DNA of 64,000 bases, from positions 15,071,001 through 15,135,000 of the forward strand of contig OX327683.1 in NCBI GenBank assembly GCA_946807835.1. The letters are read 5' to 3'. Source of the stretch: Ailanthus altissimus. Its lineage: Eukaryota > Streptophyta > Magnoliopsida > Sapindales > Simaroubaceae. The notes below the pieces were generated by a model, which saw only the letters and a list, made by a program, of their open reading frames with translations, did not search any database and was not told where the DNA came from. The position numbers and the translations under genes are program-made. Below are positions 47,458 to 61,645 of the stretch, one piece after another (positions within the stretch are counted from its first letter, which is position 1; the number at the start of each line of letters is the position of its first letter).

Positions 47458-47817
47458 ATGATAAGTTTCAATTTCAATGCTTTAAATGAATTAATTTTTT
47501 TTTTAATATCATTAGTCAAAATTACTTCCACAACTAAAAATATTAAAAGTATTAGAAAATTAAAAAAAGATCGAATATCAGATGTTTGAAATTTTTTCAT
47601 GTTGAAGAATCGTACATATGCAATTTCTAAAAAATTTGAAGAAAAAATTATCTGTAAGTTTTGTGGTGAAGTTTTAAATGCCAAAATGGCTCACGATACC
47701 AGACATTTAAATCGACATACCAAGGCATGTATGTATAGAAACATGGTCCAAACGAGCAAATTCAAATTGAACTTGCCTAAAGTGCTCATGAAAAAAGGTT
47801 GTGAAATAGATAGTTGA
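47458..47817 (+). pseudogene. hAT transposase N-terminal BED-finger remnant
   Basis: The plus-strand frame starts at ATG 47458. Codon 44 (47587-47589) is TGA where BED fingers have the conserved Trp. The same frame continues through the finger CKFCGEVLNAKMAHDTRHLN, then HTKAC, and stops at 47817. The finger pattern (CX2C, then His and Cys) and the basic segment before it fit a plant hAT transposase. Nothing of the catalytic or dimerisation domains follows. It could also be a decayed BED-domain host gene. No terminal repeats were located. Confidence 0.65.
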
Positions 47818-47819
47818 AG

Positions 47820-49440
47820 GTTCAAACTTGACGTAAAAACTCATTAAAGTGCCACATATATAATAGTAAAATCTTGTCTAGATTTTAGTGTTTATATAAC
47901 ATATTATTATAATGATAAAATGAAAGACATTATACTATCTAATAATAATTGAAAAATTACATTTTACTATATGCTTTTATGAAAATATTTAATAATACCA
48001 CGTTAGCGTGTTCATGTGTATCATCTTTCATTTTTTATTACTTTGACTCGTATATATAATATTAATAATATTGTTTTTGCTAAATATAGAGATAATCCTA
48101 TATTTTATGATATTTGCACTATTATAGAGATTAAATTTTAAAAATATTGGAAAAAAATTCCTATGTTATTTATTTGTACAACCACAATGAGTTCTAAAAT
48201 CAACTGATCTTGTGTAAAATTTTTAATTTCTAAGATCTCACAAAATTTAAACTTTAAATTTTGTTATGATTTTGACCAAATTTATGATTTTCACATAACT
48301 ATTTATTTTTTATAAATATAGATTTAGATCAACTGTAGTTATAAAAGAAACAAATGAGCATTTTGTTTTCGATTAAGGTACTTGAACTATTTTGTTAAAA
48401 GGTGAAAAAAAGTGGGGGTTGAATTACTTTTGAGTTGAAAAAAATTGTTAATATTAACTAATCTTCTATATTAAGTACACAATAACAAAAGAATTTGATA
48501 TATTTGTCACAATAGAAATCAAACGAAAAGATTTACCCTATATTATCTATTATGGCTTAAGATCTACTAATATCTCTGGTGTCTACTGTAACATCAAAAT
48601 CTGCTTTTAGTCTAGGAAGTAATATATATGAAAAGTGATCAAAATTGACATCATAAATATTAGAGGCATTAGTGTGTATAAAAGATTGAAAAGATACAGA
48701 TAATCAAAAAGAATATTAACAAAAAAATATGAATAGAGATTTTTAAAATTTTGATATTTGATCGTTTGAATTTAAAAATAAAAAATAAAAATTTATTTTA
48801 AAAAAATGTTAAGTTTACAAATAATAGATAATTTAATAGGTGCCAACCTAATTAGGATCTATTGTAATTATAATAATTTAAATTTGATCATTTATTTTTA
48901 TCTTTATATATAATAATTTTAAATTTGAAATATCACTAAATTTTTATCTTTAATAAAATTATTATTTCAATTATTAAGTTATGATTATAACATAATTCTA
49001 ATCTAATAATCTTAATTGTTAATATAATTATTAATTTTAATTTTAATTATTATTATAAAATTTATAAAATTAAAATATTTGTAGGAAATAATACTTATAA
49101 ATATTAAAAATCATTTAAATATCTAAAAAAAGATAAAATTTAATTAAAAAAAAGCACTCCAAAGCATGCTTAAAAACTGTAACATATCATGCCATATCAG
49201 CCCACCCATTTGTCGCTTCTACTTTTTTCATTGCTCATCATATTTCTTTTATACTTTAATTATAATATATTTATAAAATAAATACAAAAATTTTAAAATA
49301 CATTAATTTTGAGAATAACAGCTAATTTTTGTATATTTATTTATATTTAATTTAAAAAGACAATTGTATCCATTTATCACAATTTTAACTCGTAAAAATT
49401 GATATGGTTAAAACAAATAATTGCTAAAATATAAACCATT
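47820..49440. other. AT-rich intergenic sequence
   Basis: This is about 1.6 kb of very AT-rich DNA with no open frame of interest, no RNA gene and no terminal repeats that I can see. Confidence 0.6.
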
Positions 49441-49895
49441 TTCAAAAAATTCCAATGTAAATAAACTTGTCAGCTTACAACTCGTGGAAGCAGCGGTGAA
49501 GGCTTGAACTTATTTATGTTATCAAAATCGCTAGTAAAGATACAGGGATTTGCAAAGTAATTGCAATCATTCACATAATGGAACAAGTTGAATTGGCTAA
49601 TTCCAAAAGTGGAAATAAACGCCTTAATAAGTCATAATCCTCCATCCTCAAAAGGGTAAAAATAGAAAATAAAAAGGAAGCCGTTATTCTTTGCAGACCC
49701 ACGAAACGAAAGCTGCTTTTCCTGATTTATGTTGTATTTAATTTTTTCTTTTCCTTTTTCTCTCCCATTTTCATCTCAAGGAACTGTATGAATAATCACA
49801 CAAATAAATCAAATATACTAATAAAGTTTGAATATTTATACGTTTTGCTGCCTCTCATTCAAAAACCACTGATATTACTGTACCTCACTCGTTCA

Positions 49896-50247
49896 TCAGA
49901 AAGTTCCATAATGGACATGCATCAGTTTCTCATAACTTGGTAATCCACGACCTGTAAAATCACCACAAACAGAACACCGATACATATGTCCATGTTTTAT
50001 AAAACAGCTAGTGCAACAGACTCCCCAGGGCAAATTAAATGCCAATGGATCTTTGCACAAACAGAGGCTGAAAGTCATGTTCCCTATCCCACAATATATG
50101 TCCTACCCAAAGATAATCATCTTTCCAGATCTTATCCCTACCTTGCATGATACTTCTGTCGGTTGCTTGGTTCCTCTCTAGTTTTAACCGGAAAGCTTCA
50201 ACATGAGGGGATTTGCATAAACTACAAGCTTTTGAAAAGCGAAGCAA
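49896..50247 (-). other. Possible exon pair of an unidentified Cys-rich protein
   Basis: Two overlapping minus-strand frames contain Cys pairs: CSLCKSPHVEAF in the right part (from 50247), and WGVCCTSCF with RCSVCGDF in the left part (ending in a stop at 49896). A GT donor after ATGCAAG near 50143 and an AG acceptor after CTTTC near 50072 would join them, giving a small zinc-ribbon-like protein. I do not recognise the family. It might be the end of a gene fragment, a pseudogene, or chance. It lies about 1.6 kb downstream of SIZ1 on the same strand. Confidence 0.25.
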
Positions 50248-50249
50248 GT

Positions 50250-51885
50250 TATATTTACTCTATCAAACTCAACCATATAATATTATTTATATATATTTTA
50301 TACTTGCTGATCCAAGCAGGCCCCAAATGATGAGAATTTTTTGTGCAAAATCAGAAGTTGATGCTTCCTGCAATATCCAAAAGTTGCCGCTAAGGATGTT
50401 AATAGTTTCCTATTTTTCATTCTAAACATATAACATCTCCAGTCCTAGAATAATTACAGGTGTCTCAATGTTAGCCTTTCATTCTTCAACAGAGCGCAAG
50501 AAAGTTTTTGTATGAACCTGAAAGAAGAAAAACAGAGAATGTCATCAGAATTTCTATTTTCAAAAGCATTTACTCAAATCTTTGCGAGTGTGTATATGAA
50601 AAGTCCGTCGGCATGTTAATATGACCATAGATACATCAAGTACTTAAAACAAACTGGCTGAATATTTCAACTAAATATTTCAATGCACAACTGACCTCAT
50701 TGCCCATCATCAAAGAATACTGACAAAGCAATGACACTCTCATTGCACCTACATATGACTCAAATTTTCAAACTGCTAGATTTTGCTTCCAGCAGTTCTG
50801 TTTTCTTTTTGGTTGCCATTAGTTTTCCTAATAACGAGTCAAAATTACCAACTCATCTTGATTATTCTGGTCAGCATTCAATTCAAGCTCCACTCCTAAA
50901 AAAAAACTACTTAATTTTGCTTCAGTCATATAAATACAGATGTCCTCAATATTATCAAAATTAAGATGACTTTTAACAAATAATGAATGCCTGAAATTCA
51001 ACTTCTTATTTTCTCAAAACTCATATTGGTTATTAAGTTAAATGTAGGCGCCTAAATAAATGGGTCATAAAACTTGTAACCTTTTGATAGTAACCCAAAA
51101 ACATATTCGAGTAGCAGTTATTACCTCGTATTTCTTTAAGATTTAATCATATAACTTCTAAACAGGCATGGCATGCTTTCTATCTGAACACATTTTCTGA
51201 CTATCTTCTCTGACAATTCTAGGAACTAGAGTCATTAATCCAATCATATGCTTACCTGAAATAGGATTAATATGTCAGTACTTATTTTAGAAACACTGGA
51301 AAGGTCTTTAATAGTTTATCATTTAACAATATGACACTGCAAACTTGAAAATAACATTTAAAATATTAAGAAGAAAAGAGCATGCATAAGTTCAATTCTG
51401 TATTGTTTGGACTAGATTGCAGTGTGAACAAGTTGCATAAAAAAAGGAATTAACTATTTAAAGATTTCTTTTTAATATTATTTGTTAATTTATAGACACA
51501 CCTAATAAAATTGTTAAATATTATAATATTCACAAGTTTGACGTTTTTTGTCCTTAAACCAATCACACCGGTAGATATACCTAAACCAATCACACCGGCA
51601 TATTTACATATTAGACAAATAAAACATTTATGACCAGAATGTAAAGTTTGGACTCACCATCAAGGAAAACGATTCTGGAGCTGCCGAAAAATTTGTGGGG
51701 GAGATCATGACATCATTTCAGCCTTGAAAAATGACCAGTATGCATTGCACACAGAAGAAACGTGGATATAACAGAGAATGTTTGTCTTCCTCTTTCAATA
51801 CAGGAGGATCGGCATCATCAACCTGAATAAATTTTGAAATAATAGCAAAAAACTCCAACAAGATCCTTCTTGTCAGTGCCCACAT
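50250..51885. other. 3' flank of SIZ1
   Basis: No coding region is supported. The part near 51660-51885 is probably the SIZ1 3' untranslated region, since the open stretch there follows the stop at 51886-51888 directly. A short duplicated phrase AAACCAATCACACCGGYA occurs at about 51557 and 51583. Confidence 0.5.
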
Positions 51886-54800
51886 CTAAGAGGGATGCAC
51901 CCTTTGCCTCGTAGACCGTGGCTGCCGAGGAAGGGAGAAAGGACCACCTGATATTTTCCTATCATTTGTTCTATCGGACTTGGGCTCACCACTCAATGCA
52001 GCTGTTGCAGGTACAAGAATAAGATTATATCAAATCCAATCTTTGTCTTAACAGATATCATTAAAATCACACCCACAGCATATAAAATAAGGATAGATAC
52101 ACAAAAACACATCTGCATAGATACAAAACCATCCTGAGATTTGTATCAGAATGGTCCTTAACGACAATTAGTATTACATTCTCCCTTTCATAAATATTAG
52201 AAGATCTAAAGCAAATGATGGGCAATTACCAATTTGAAGCGGAGAAGATAACAAGAAGGAATTAAAGCAAACACTCCTTGCTGACTCAGCCACAAAAATG
52301 AAAAGATTAGACCTTCTTTAACAGGAGGAAATAGTTTAAACAATAAATGAGGTTCTGAAAAGATTATGAAGTTAGAAGATAACAGAAACTATTGAAAAAG
52401 TAGCAATGTGTTCTATGTATCTTCGCAAATTAAAGCTCGACTTCGTAACTTATTTTCGCAGGGAGTTGGAACAAACAAGAAGGTTTCGCAGAAGATCCTC
52501 AGCCAAGAAAACTAGAATAAATTACATGCATCCTATATCCAAGCTGATATGCTTCATAAGTACTGAATGTGATCATTTCACAGCTAAATATTGGACTATA
52601 TGGATATCTGGTCGAAAAATTACTATATGCATATTAAAGAAACTAACATGTAAGGCAGAATCCATACACCTCTTGCGATATAAATTATAGAAAGCAAAAG
52701 CTCAGAAAAAATGGGCAGCAAATTTAAGTATCATTCTACAATTAAGAAATCATTACCAATTTCAAAGCCGAAAAATTAGGATAAATTTTCTTCAGGAAGT
52801 TATTGAAAATTAATATAAATTTTGAAAAGAATAGGATAAATACAAATTTTAACATTCCTGAATGTGTAAAATTTGCTTTAAGCAAAAATACAGCATTACT
52901 TAGACATTTCTACCTCCATTTGGTCTAGAACTGCTTAGTTCCAGCTCATTTGTGGTAGCAGAACGAGAATGAGACCCAATATCAGCACAAACAGCATTGC
53001 CGCCTACCCCAAGAGAAAACCAATTATCAGAATGGGCACCGTTTGAAGGAGGGTTTTCTGGAGCAGTCTCTGAATATAAGACAGTGGAGTGAGCAGGAAT
53101 GAAATGTCCTAGAGAGGGGTTGTCACCAACAAACGGCAAGGTACTATCAATTAAGGGCTCATCAATGTCAATATTGGAATGGCAAACAGGAGACTCCAGG
53201 ACCTCCCTACCAGATGTTCTAGTTGATTCAGACGCTGGCATGTAGCCATTCAACAGAGCAGAGCATGTCACCGACGGATGCTCTATATCAATAAAAGCAT
53301 CTGGCACATTTGAAACTGTATCAAATATTTGAAAGCCAGCACCTTGTGTACCAGAGATATATGACCAGTTAGAAATCCCAGTATCATCAACATTGCCACT
53401 TAAGATATCAAAACATGACTTCGCACCATCATCAAGAGAAGGATCTTGAAAATAAGAGTTTGAAATCCCACCAGGTGCTTTGTCAATTGCAAAAAACGAT
53501 TGGTAGGCAGTTGCAGGAGGGACCAAATTGTCATTACCATCTTCTAAATCACTGAGAACAATGATGTCTGTATCCCTTGTTGGCACAGAAGTTTGGTTGT
53601 TGATCCCAAATGTTAGATCAGACCTATGGGGAATTACATTGATCTCGTTGACACTATTGCTATCCTGATTAATGCTTTGTTCTTCACCACCTCTGCCGCA
53701 TCCAAAGGCACTGCTGCTCATTGCTCTGACTTTTTCACTGCAATATTCAACGTAATCATCAATTTGATTTCTCGGTGGAAGGGCCTGATGCTTGCTGACT
53801 TCTACATTGGCACCGAGATTCTTTTTTATCCTGGCAATGAGAGTAGTATGTCCAGAAAAACCACCCTCAATCTGTCCATCAGGGAGATGCCATTGTGCAA
53901 GATCATTATTCTCACCTTTCGTTTTTACCCTCCAAGAACCATCAGGCTTCACCTCAATTTCAGTTACGTCTTCTCCACAATTTCTCATCTGTCAAACAAG
54001 ATGAAAATCAATAACTCTCTGTATATATTTTCCATCAGTATTATATAAACTACAAATTCAGGACGTTTAGCACAGGCATTACCATGGTTGTGATGCGATA
54101 AAAATACGGGTCAATGATGACATCCTCCAAAGAGTAATTCTTAAGGCATATGGGACATTGCCACTGCAATAATTACTCATCTTACTCGCATCTATAAGAT
54201 TGAAAATTGAAATTATATGATAAAATGAAACACTTGCCTTCCTAGCCCGCTGATTTAACTCCACAAAAGTTTCAAGATCAAAACAGCGCATGTGAACACA
54301 AGGTTTAAATCTGCCAGCAACTTTTATTCTAGAACCACTCAACTGCGAGTAAAACAAACCAGAAACCCCCAATTATTTCCTTCACTTGATGACATATTGC
54401 GGACAAAATTACCAGGCTGAACTCCTACAATTCTATAAACATGAAAAATGGGACACCATCATTCTGTAATGCATCATAATGCTGCCTCAAGTGCCGTCTT
54501 CACAGATTTTCACAGCTTCCACAATCATGACCAATGGCCAAAGTTAATGAGTTAATCCACAAGCCTTATGTTTATAGCCTCAAATGAGGATCCATGCCAG
54601 TGGAGAAAAGAAAGGAGGTCAGCATTTTATGAAGACAGAAGACCTCCGGAATACATATGTGAAGAGGACTTACATCTAAAACCACATCCTCCAGAATGAG
54701 TCAGATATCATGAAATAATGAAGGAATAATGCAGAGTGACACATCGTTAAAGCCCAAACTTTGCTTATAACAGACCCACAAATAGAAGTTGCTTTCAACG

Positions 54801-57800
54801 ATTTCCAATCAGCACAATCATGGTTTATTGTTTATCGCAAATGAATATTCACTTAGACAATCTCTTATAAAAAAATATTCACTTAACCAGCATGTGACTA
54901 AATCTAAACATTTGGCTTACGGAGAAACATCAATAAGAGTAATTTAATCAGTTGTTGAATAGTAGTTAATTTGGAAAGCTTAAGCTTATAGTAAAGATCC
55001 CAACAATAATTCCAAAACGTTCTCCTCAAGTGCACAGATAAATGGAATCTCTTGGGCAAATAGACTCTGACGCCATGTTGAATAATTATTAATCCCAAAA
55101 GCTAAACTTAAGAGAAATAGCCCAAAATAGTATTTAAACTCCAATAAAAGTTGATTAAATGAAATATATAATAAGTTCTGCCCTGGCAAACAGGGTAGAA
55201 AGACATAAAAAAGAACGTAATGGCAATTAAGAGTTATGTCATAACTCACAGGACAGCGGAGGTTAACTGTAATTGAATCTGCAATAACTTCCAAATCACT
55301 ATCACTGTCTTCATTTCCAGTAGCCATTCCACCACCAATGCAACGGCAAACACGGGCCAGTGCATCTTCAAAAAGCTCACCAGCTGTTTCTTTGGGAATC
55401 AAGTTGAGAACCTTAGCATTTGATACGACAAATAAGTGAATTCATTTAGAGAGAGAAAACTCAAATGAGATTTTAGTAGGGAACCAAGAGAAAGCGTGTG
55501 AGGACTGAGGTCTATGTATTTACATGCACGTTAAATTTTTAGGTTAACAATCACATCCACCAAACATTTAGAATTTAGGAGAGTATGGCAGAATAATAAT
55601 ACTTCACAATCTCCAAAATTGAATAGATGACTAACTAATGTATAGTTTACAGAGAAAATTCATTTTAAAAAAAGAAGAAAAATACAATACGACATCCTAC
55701 CCAATAAAGCATGTAAAATGTTGTGGCCATACCTGTTCAACTGTTCGTCGCTTAGCAAGTCTAACCCCAAAACAGAAGCTGCGAGCATCACATGCCGACA
55801 AAGAAATCTTATTAACTCCCTCACCAATATATAGTGTAATCTGATGTAAGAAAAACAAAAAGTAAATTAATATAAACTCTATGATTGAACATAAACTTAA
55901 TTAGAACATATGTATAAACTAAGAATAGGTTAAATAGATAAGAAGAAAACAATCTCATAAATGATGCCTTACATAAAGATATTGACAGCAAATAACTTGA
56001 TAGAATAGAGCAGAAAGTAACAGAGACTCACAAGTACACCATCATCACGACCATTGGCACCCAACAATTGTGTTGCAGGTCGATAAATTGTCCTTACTGA
56101 CAGTCCTACAAAATAATGTACAAGTCAGCCAATAATGGAAAAGTGACCCTACCTATAGGAAAATAAGAATCAAATGTTTTTCTTGAATCTTAGGGCTCAT
56201 CAGGCAATCAGACCAACAAACTGAAAACTGCAATAGGCTCTCCTATTGAGGTTAGGCTTAATGACGGATTACATTTCAAGGCCAGCTTGCACTAAGGACC
56301 TCCAACCTATGCAAGGGCACGTTGAGATTAAGGGATCATTTTGCCCTGTCACAGCTCCTAGAAGAGAGCAGGGATTAGAAGTGCTGTATGGAAAGAAATT
56401 ACATTACTAATATAACTACTAAATTGAATCAGATAGAAAGGAATTCTTTGTACAAGAGTTTCAAAGGGCATACTTATCTATGTTGAAAAGAATCCTGATT
56501 CATGCTTCCTATTTTGGTAAGGCTTAATTAGACCAAGGAACAGCATATTTTTTGCCCACTAGTCTCAAGTCATAGCCCTGTGTGAGTTATTATTGGTAGT
56601 ACCAGAAAGCAATTCATCCACCTCATTGCACTCATGCCAGGTGGTTAAGCTCTGTGAGATGTAAGCATGCTTCACCCAATAACCATTCTGAATGTTGCAA
56701 GCACCACTAGACACACCGGTAATGAAACAGTTCAAGGTAACTCTCACAAGACTGGATTTCAAGCTTACAGCAGAAAGCTGATGAAGCAGCAATTGCACAA
56801 TTTTTACTTTTTTGCCATCCAGAAACCCCTTGCCCTTTTTATGTCACTTCTAGCCGGGGACTACTGTCAGACCTTATAAACTTGGTAGCCAAGAAACCCC
56901 TAGGATATACATATCCCCCGACCTCTTGGTTGAATTTAGGGGTCTTTTACCCCTCAACCAAATCCCTTGGGGTCACAGCAACTGCACAAACAAATATTAC
57001 ATCACAACAAAACAAAACAAAACAAAGCTCCGTACCATTGACCTGTAAATCTGCATGTAGCGGCCACTGCATCCTAAAAGACACTTTATCATTGAGAAGA
57101 ATACACCAAGCCTGCATAGCAATAACTAACTGAGTATTAGTAACCCATATACCAAGAACCCTCAATATATGATATAAATTATCAATAAGCAAAAACCATC
57201 ATTTAACAGATTATCAATTTGAAACTAACCTGAACATCATACTCAGTATTCTGTAATAAATCTCTATCTGCTTTAGTCAGTTCAAATGTTGTTTCTGCAT
57301 TTTGCAGAGGGTTTGTCCTGAAGAATATTAGACATGATATCCAAATGAAATAGATCAGATGGATATATAAACTATAAAACAGAGATAGAATAAAAAACAA
57401 CATGAGCTAAAAACAATATCAAGAATTAATTTCGTGTTGGTCTGAGGTTTGAATATTCTCCTAAACCATGATTCAGCCTTGCTTAAGGTTTCTGTTTCTA
57501 AAGTTTAGACCAGAGATCTGAATAGTATTGTTAGACACAATCTTTCTAGAAAAATTTACTGCAGTACTATGTATATTTTGCTTGCTCAAATCCTATAAAT
57601 TTTAGCAGTGGCACCAGGAAAACTCGACCCAATATTCTACACAAGCTCTTAACACATCCAATCACATGGACAGCTAAATTTAATCGACAACATTGTCATA
57701 TTGATCCAAACACAGGTCACCTTGCTTTATGATGCAATTTAATTAACAGAATAAAATTGAATCTATGATCCAAATACAAGAATTCTTAGTCAAATGGCTT

Positions 57801-60800
57801 GATAATATGTCAAATAACCATTGATCCTGAGAGCAAAATGCTTATAGGAAAAGATCACATAATAGTAGTTAAACCATAAATCTAGCAATAAAACTACACT
57901 AATGTAGAGACTTAAAAGCATTAGAAATGAAAAAAGTGATACAACAGAACAAAAGATGGTAATGGATAAAACAAACAAAAGCATTTTCTTCAATAATGCA
58001 ACAACACTTTGAAGTCTTCAAGGGAAAGAGGGCCTAGTTTGAAAGAGAATGAACTTACCCATCAGTTGGTATAGTTGTAGCAACCAATTTCATGGGGAAT
58101 ACGAAATGTGCCAGAGTCACCCAAAAACTGAACAATGGACAAAGAAAATGTTGATACCAAATCTTGCTTCCCAGATAAAGAAAGTTATGTGAGAATGAGT
58201 TCAAAAACATGAAATGCAAACAATAGTTTTATACAGAATTAAAACCAGCAAAGAGGTTACTATCAATCTCATCATGTAAAATGTCACTTCTGACACAGTA
58301 GCATACAACAAATAATCATACACCTTCCCAGTATTTACAACCTAAGATTCAGTAATATCAAAAATTCACCATCATTTTTAGAAAAACTAAATACAAGCAG
58401 AATGACTTCCCTCAGATAACAATGTGTATAAGAAACAAAAACTCAACTTTTTAACAAAGCGTGAGCCAATTTTTAAATTGCAGGAAATCAAGCATTTCAA
58501 ATCTAAGTTGGGGACAATTTGAAGACCCCCCAAGAAAGAAACAATCAGGCCCTAGGACAGAGGATACATGATAGGTTCCAGGGAGGAATTTTACAATTTT
58601 CAGACCCAATTAACCTAGAGTCACCTATTAGACCCACTGGCAATCTATCTTTATATTGACATTGTTAGACCAAACCTTGAGTTCAGAATAGTACCCTTAT
58701 ATTGTGAGAACATTCAGCCTGCAAATAGCAAAATCGGCGCATTTGAAGCATATTCATCAGTGGGAAGACATTATTTTTTTGACAACTTTAAATCATGATG
58801 CCCATATGATCCATAAACCCTCAACATGACAACTGACAAATTGGCAGATCCCCAAGGTTACTTAAGTCCTACATAGAGATCATCATCTAAATTGCAATAT
58901 TAATACTGAAATAAAAAACTACAGATTCAAAAGAACTACAATCTGCTTGTTTCATTTGACACATTTACAAGAAAGATGGAGCAGGTGGAACATTCCAAAC
59001 CAATAAGCAACCATTAGTAAACCAAAACCAGACACATACGGCATAAGGCGAAGGGCCTAATCATATATAAGTAACCAAGGCTGATATTAAACTTAACTGA
59101 TGTAGGAAACATGAGCACCCTCTTCCTGTGCCAGCCACAAAATGCTCAACTTAAAGGGCCTTGCATATGGACAAGAAAATAAACTAAAAGGTAGGAAACC
59201 AACTTGACTCTACTAGCAAATTAGACAAATATCAGCCAAAAGGCTTCATCACAACTGAACAATCCAACCAGAATATAAATAGTCGCAGTTGAAATTTGAA
59301 CTTAACCACAGTGGAATGCGCATACCAGTACCCATGTAGAAGATGTTAATGGTCTAACAAATTAGATATTGTTAATTTATGTCTGTACACATTGCGATAA
59401 AATATGGAAATACAAAATACATACGGATCTGCCCTTCCAATTCGACACATTTCGCAAAAAAATAAAGATGGGAGTGACGGAATCTCCTCCATAGGCTTCT
59501 CTGGAATAATAACACAATTAATATGTTGCTGCACCAGACATCTTGGATCTACACACTGCACTTAACAGAAAATATGAGGAAAAAATTTATAGGAAACTAC
59601 TCCAAGCACCACAGTTTCTACAAGTAGATGAGCAATGACTCACAACCATAAAGTTCTCCTTCATTTCTCAATAGAAACTGAACAAATGCATATATAAAGT
59701 TCGTATGCACCAAACTGATTTAAGCACAACCTATCACTGAAATTTATAATTACCTGTACCATGTACTCTGTAGGCAATGAAGTTCCACAGGGGCAGCAGA
59801 TTTTCATGTCTGAATTTAAAAGATCTTCGGCTTCCATTTTAAGTTTCACATTGCAGAGGTCTAACCCACTCTGCCCCATAGTTGCCAAATCAGAAGCCTC
59901 TGAAATCTGCATTTTTCTGGAACAAACAGTTCATTTAAGGCATAACAGTGAATCATCGATGCAGAAAAGATTTCAATTGCATGAATGCATATGAAAAAAT
60001 TAAATTCATAAAGCATTCGTGTATGGTAAATGTTAAAAATGCCAAAACAAGATTATTTGTCCGGGATAAGTATTTTGTACAGATGAAAGAAAGTATCACC
60101 TGTATGTATCATCAATTATTTTCGTCACTCCTTCATCTGACAGCAAGTGTAATATTCTGTCCAGTAAATCCTGCAACAGAAGTAAAACATCTTACATGTC
60201 AGAGAAAAAATTCCCATTGTTGATGGAGGTCAACAGAAACAAATGCAATTGTTACTAGTGGAGAAGACACGGACAGAAAGGGAGTAAATAATAAGCACTA
60301 ATGTAGGGATTCCAGATGATCAACTTTTAGAATCAATCAGAGTACTCAGACGAGTGAAACAATTGCAGGCCAAAAGTAGAGTAAAAACTTTGATCCACAT
60401 AAAGATTTCCAAAATTATAGCACAATCGCAAGAAATTTTAAAAACACTTGTTTCTGTGCAAGTTGATAAGCAGCCAACGCAAGCACAAGGTGCAGCAATT
60501 ATCTTCCAACAAAGTACTAAACTGTTGACACAAACTAATGCAGCAGTACCACACTGTGCATATCCCAATAGCTCTACTAATTTATAAACAGAGAAAAATT
60601 AAATGCATCCTTTGTATAAAGCAGGAACAGCCAGCTAAACAACAACCAAAATGACAATCACATTCGCTGCCCTCAAGATGCTTAACTTCAACAAACTAGA
60701 TGCCAATATCTATCAACCCAAAAGTGGTAGCGAAGTCTTGTCAGAGCACAAAAGTAATTCTTCAACATGCATACAAACATCCAGGCAGCTGATTTAGTCA

Positions 60801-61645
60801 CATGTGACAAGTAATGAAATTAAAAATTGAAGATCTTCAAGGGAAGACTCCATCATTGATGATTACTTGGATGACACCACTTTACATCTTAACAATAAAT
60901 TGATGTACATTTTTATATTTGAGAAAATGGTAAGATGCATATGAAGTATGGCCACATGGGAAAAGGAACAATTGTACAGTAATCAAATAGCTTACCTGCT
61001 TCTTCCCTTGCTTTGGAAGACCTAGCTTTGTCAAAACATCCTTAAGCTCTTTCATTCGAAAATAACCCAACTTGCCCTGCAAGTTCAGCACATAAATGCA
61101 TAGATTTGTCATTAGCAAAAACAAATGCTCAGATATTTACAAATAAAAAAGCTTGGCATAAAATTCCCCAAGGTAGTAACTCATACCAAATCTTACAAAG
61201 CTAACAAAATTGATAAGAGACAGAAACGTATATTTCTTTGTTTTCTGTAACTAACAAACAAAGACACTCCCACAATCAAAAACTTCTCAGTCCCTGCACC
61301 CCTGCAGAGCTGAAATCTGGACAGTTCCCCTTTACAGGATCCACAGGTCCCAGAAGAACCCGTGATGACCCACGTATAACAGCTCAAATTCATCCAACAA
61401 CTGCACCAAATTGCTAGAAATTGGCTATTGTTAGTACACACAATAACAATTTTTGTAAAGTTCTCTCACTAATTGAAACACCCAAGCCATAATTCACTAA
61501 TTAACATCAAAAACTGTTTCGAAACCAAACTAAATAAATAAAAGAAAAAACAAAATCGGAAATAAGTTTGCTGATTGTAAACTGAAATTCACAAATAATC
61601 AAACAACATCATTACCTTGCTACTTGCTACTAAATCCGTTTCCAT
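51886..61645 (-). CDS. SIZ1: E3 SUMO-protein ligase SIZ1 (15 coding exons, 809 residues)
   Basis: SIZ1 is the plant PIAS-type E3 that passes SUMO from the E2 SCE1 to nuclear targets; in Arabidopsis it acts in phosphate, temperature, ABA and salicylate responses. Exons (minus): 61645-61616, 61076-60996, 60170-60100, 59916-59754, 59555-59425, 58127-58059, 57317-57230, 57111-57036, 56105-56032, 55840-55733, 55411-55250, 54342-54238, 54163-54083, 53988-52914, 52001-51886. Their sum is 2,430 nt and the frame is kept across every junction. Domains: SAP about residues 12-50 ([15 protein letters not shown]); PHD about 98-155; PINIT about 160-290; SP-RING about 346-395, with C366, H368, C371, C389 and C392; SUMO-interacting motif IIVLSD at 555-560. 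All introns are GT-AG except the one after exon 12, which starts GC. The protein is shorter than Arabidopsis SIZ1 (about 870-880): exon 14 lacks a stretch after the SP-RING and the Ser/Asp-rich C-terminal tail is missing. The PHD Trp before QH is Gln. Confidence 0.93.
54164..54237 (-). other. SIZ1: GC-AG intron of SIZ1
   Basis: The donor reads AAG then GCAAGTG (54237 downward) and the acceptor is TTGCAG before TGGCAATG. The frame QRARK to WQCPIC, conserved in SIZ1, needs this junction. The nearest GT, four bases on, would shift the frame. The intron lies within the SP-RING coding region. Confidence 0.85.

Noticed and set aside
52406..54048. Plus-strand frames opposite SIZ1 exon 14 and its neighbouring intron
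   Set aside because: They are shadows of the SIZ1 exon or intronic sequence, without domains.
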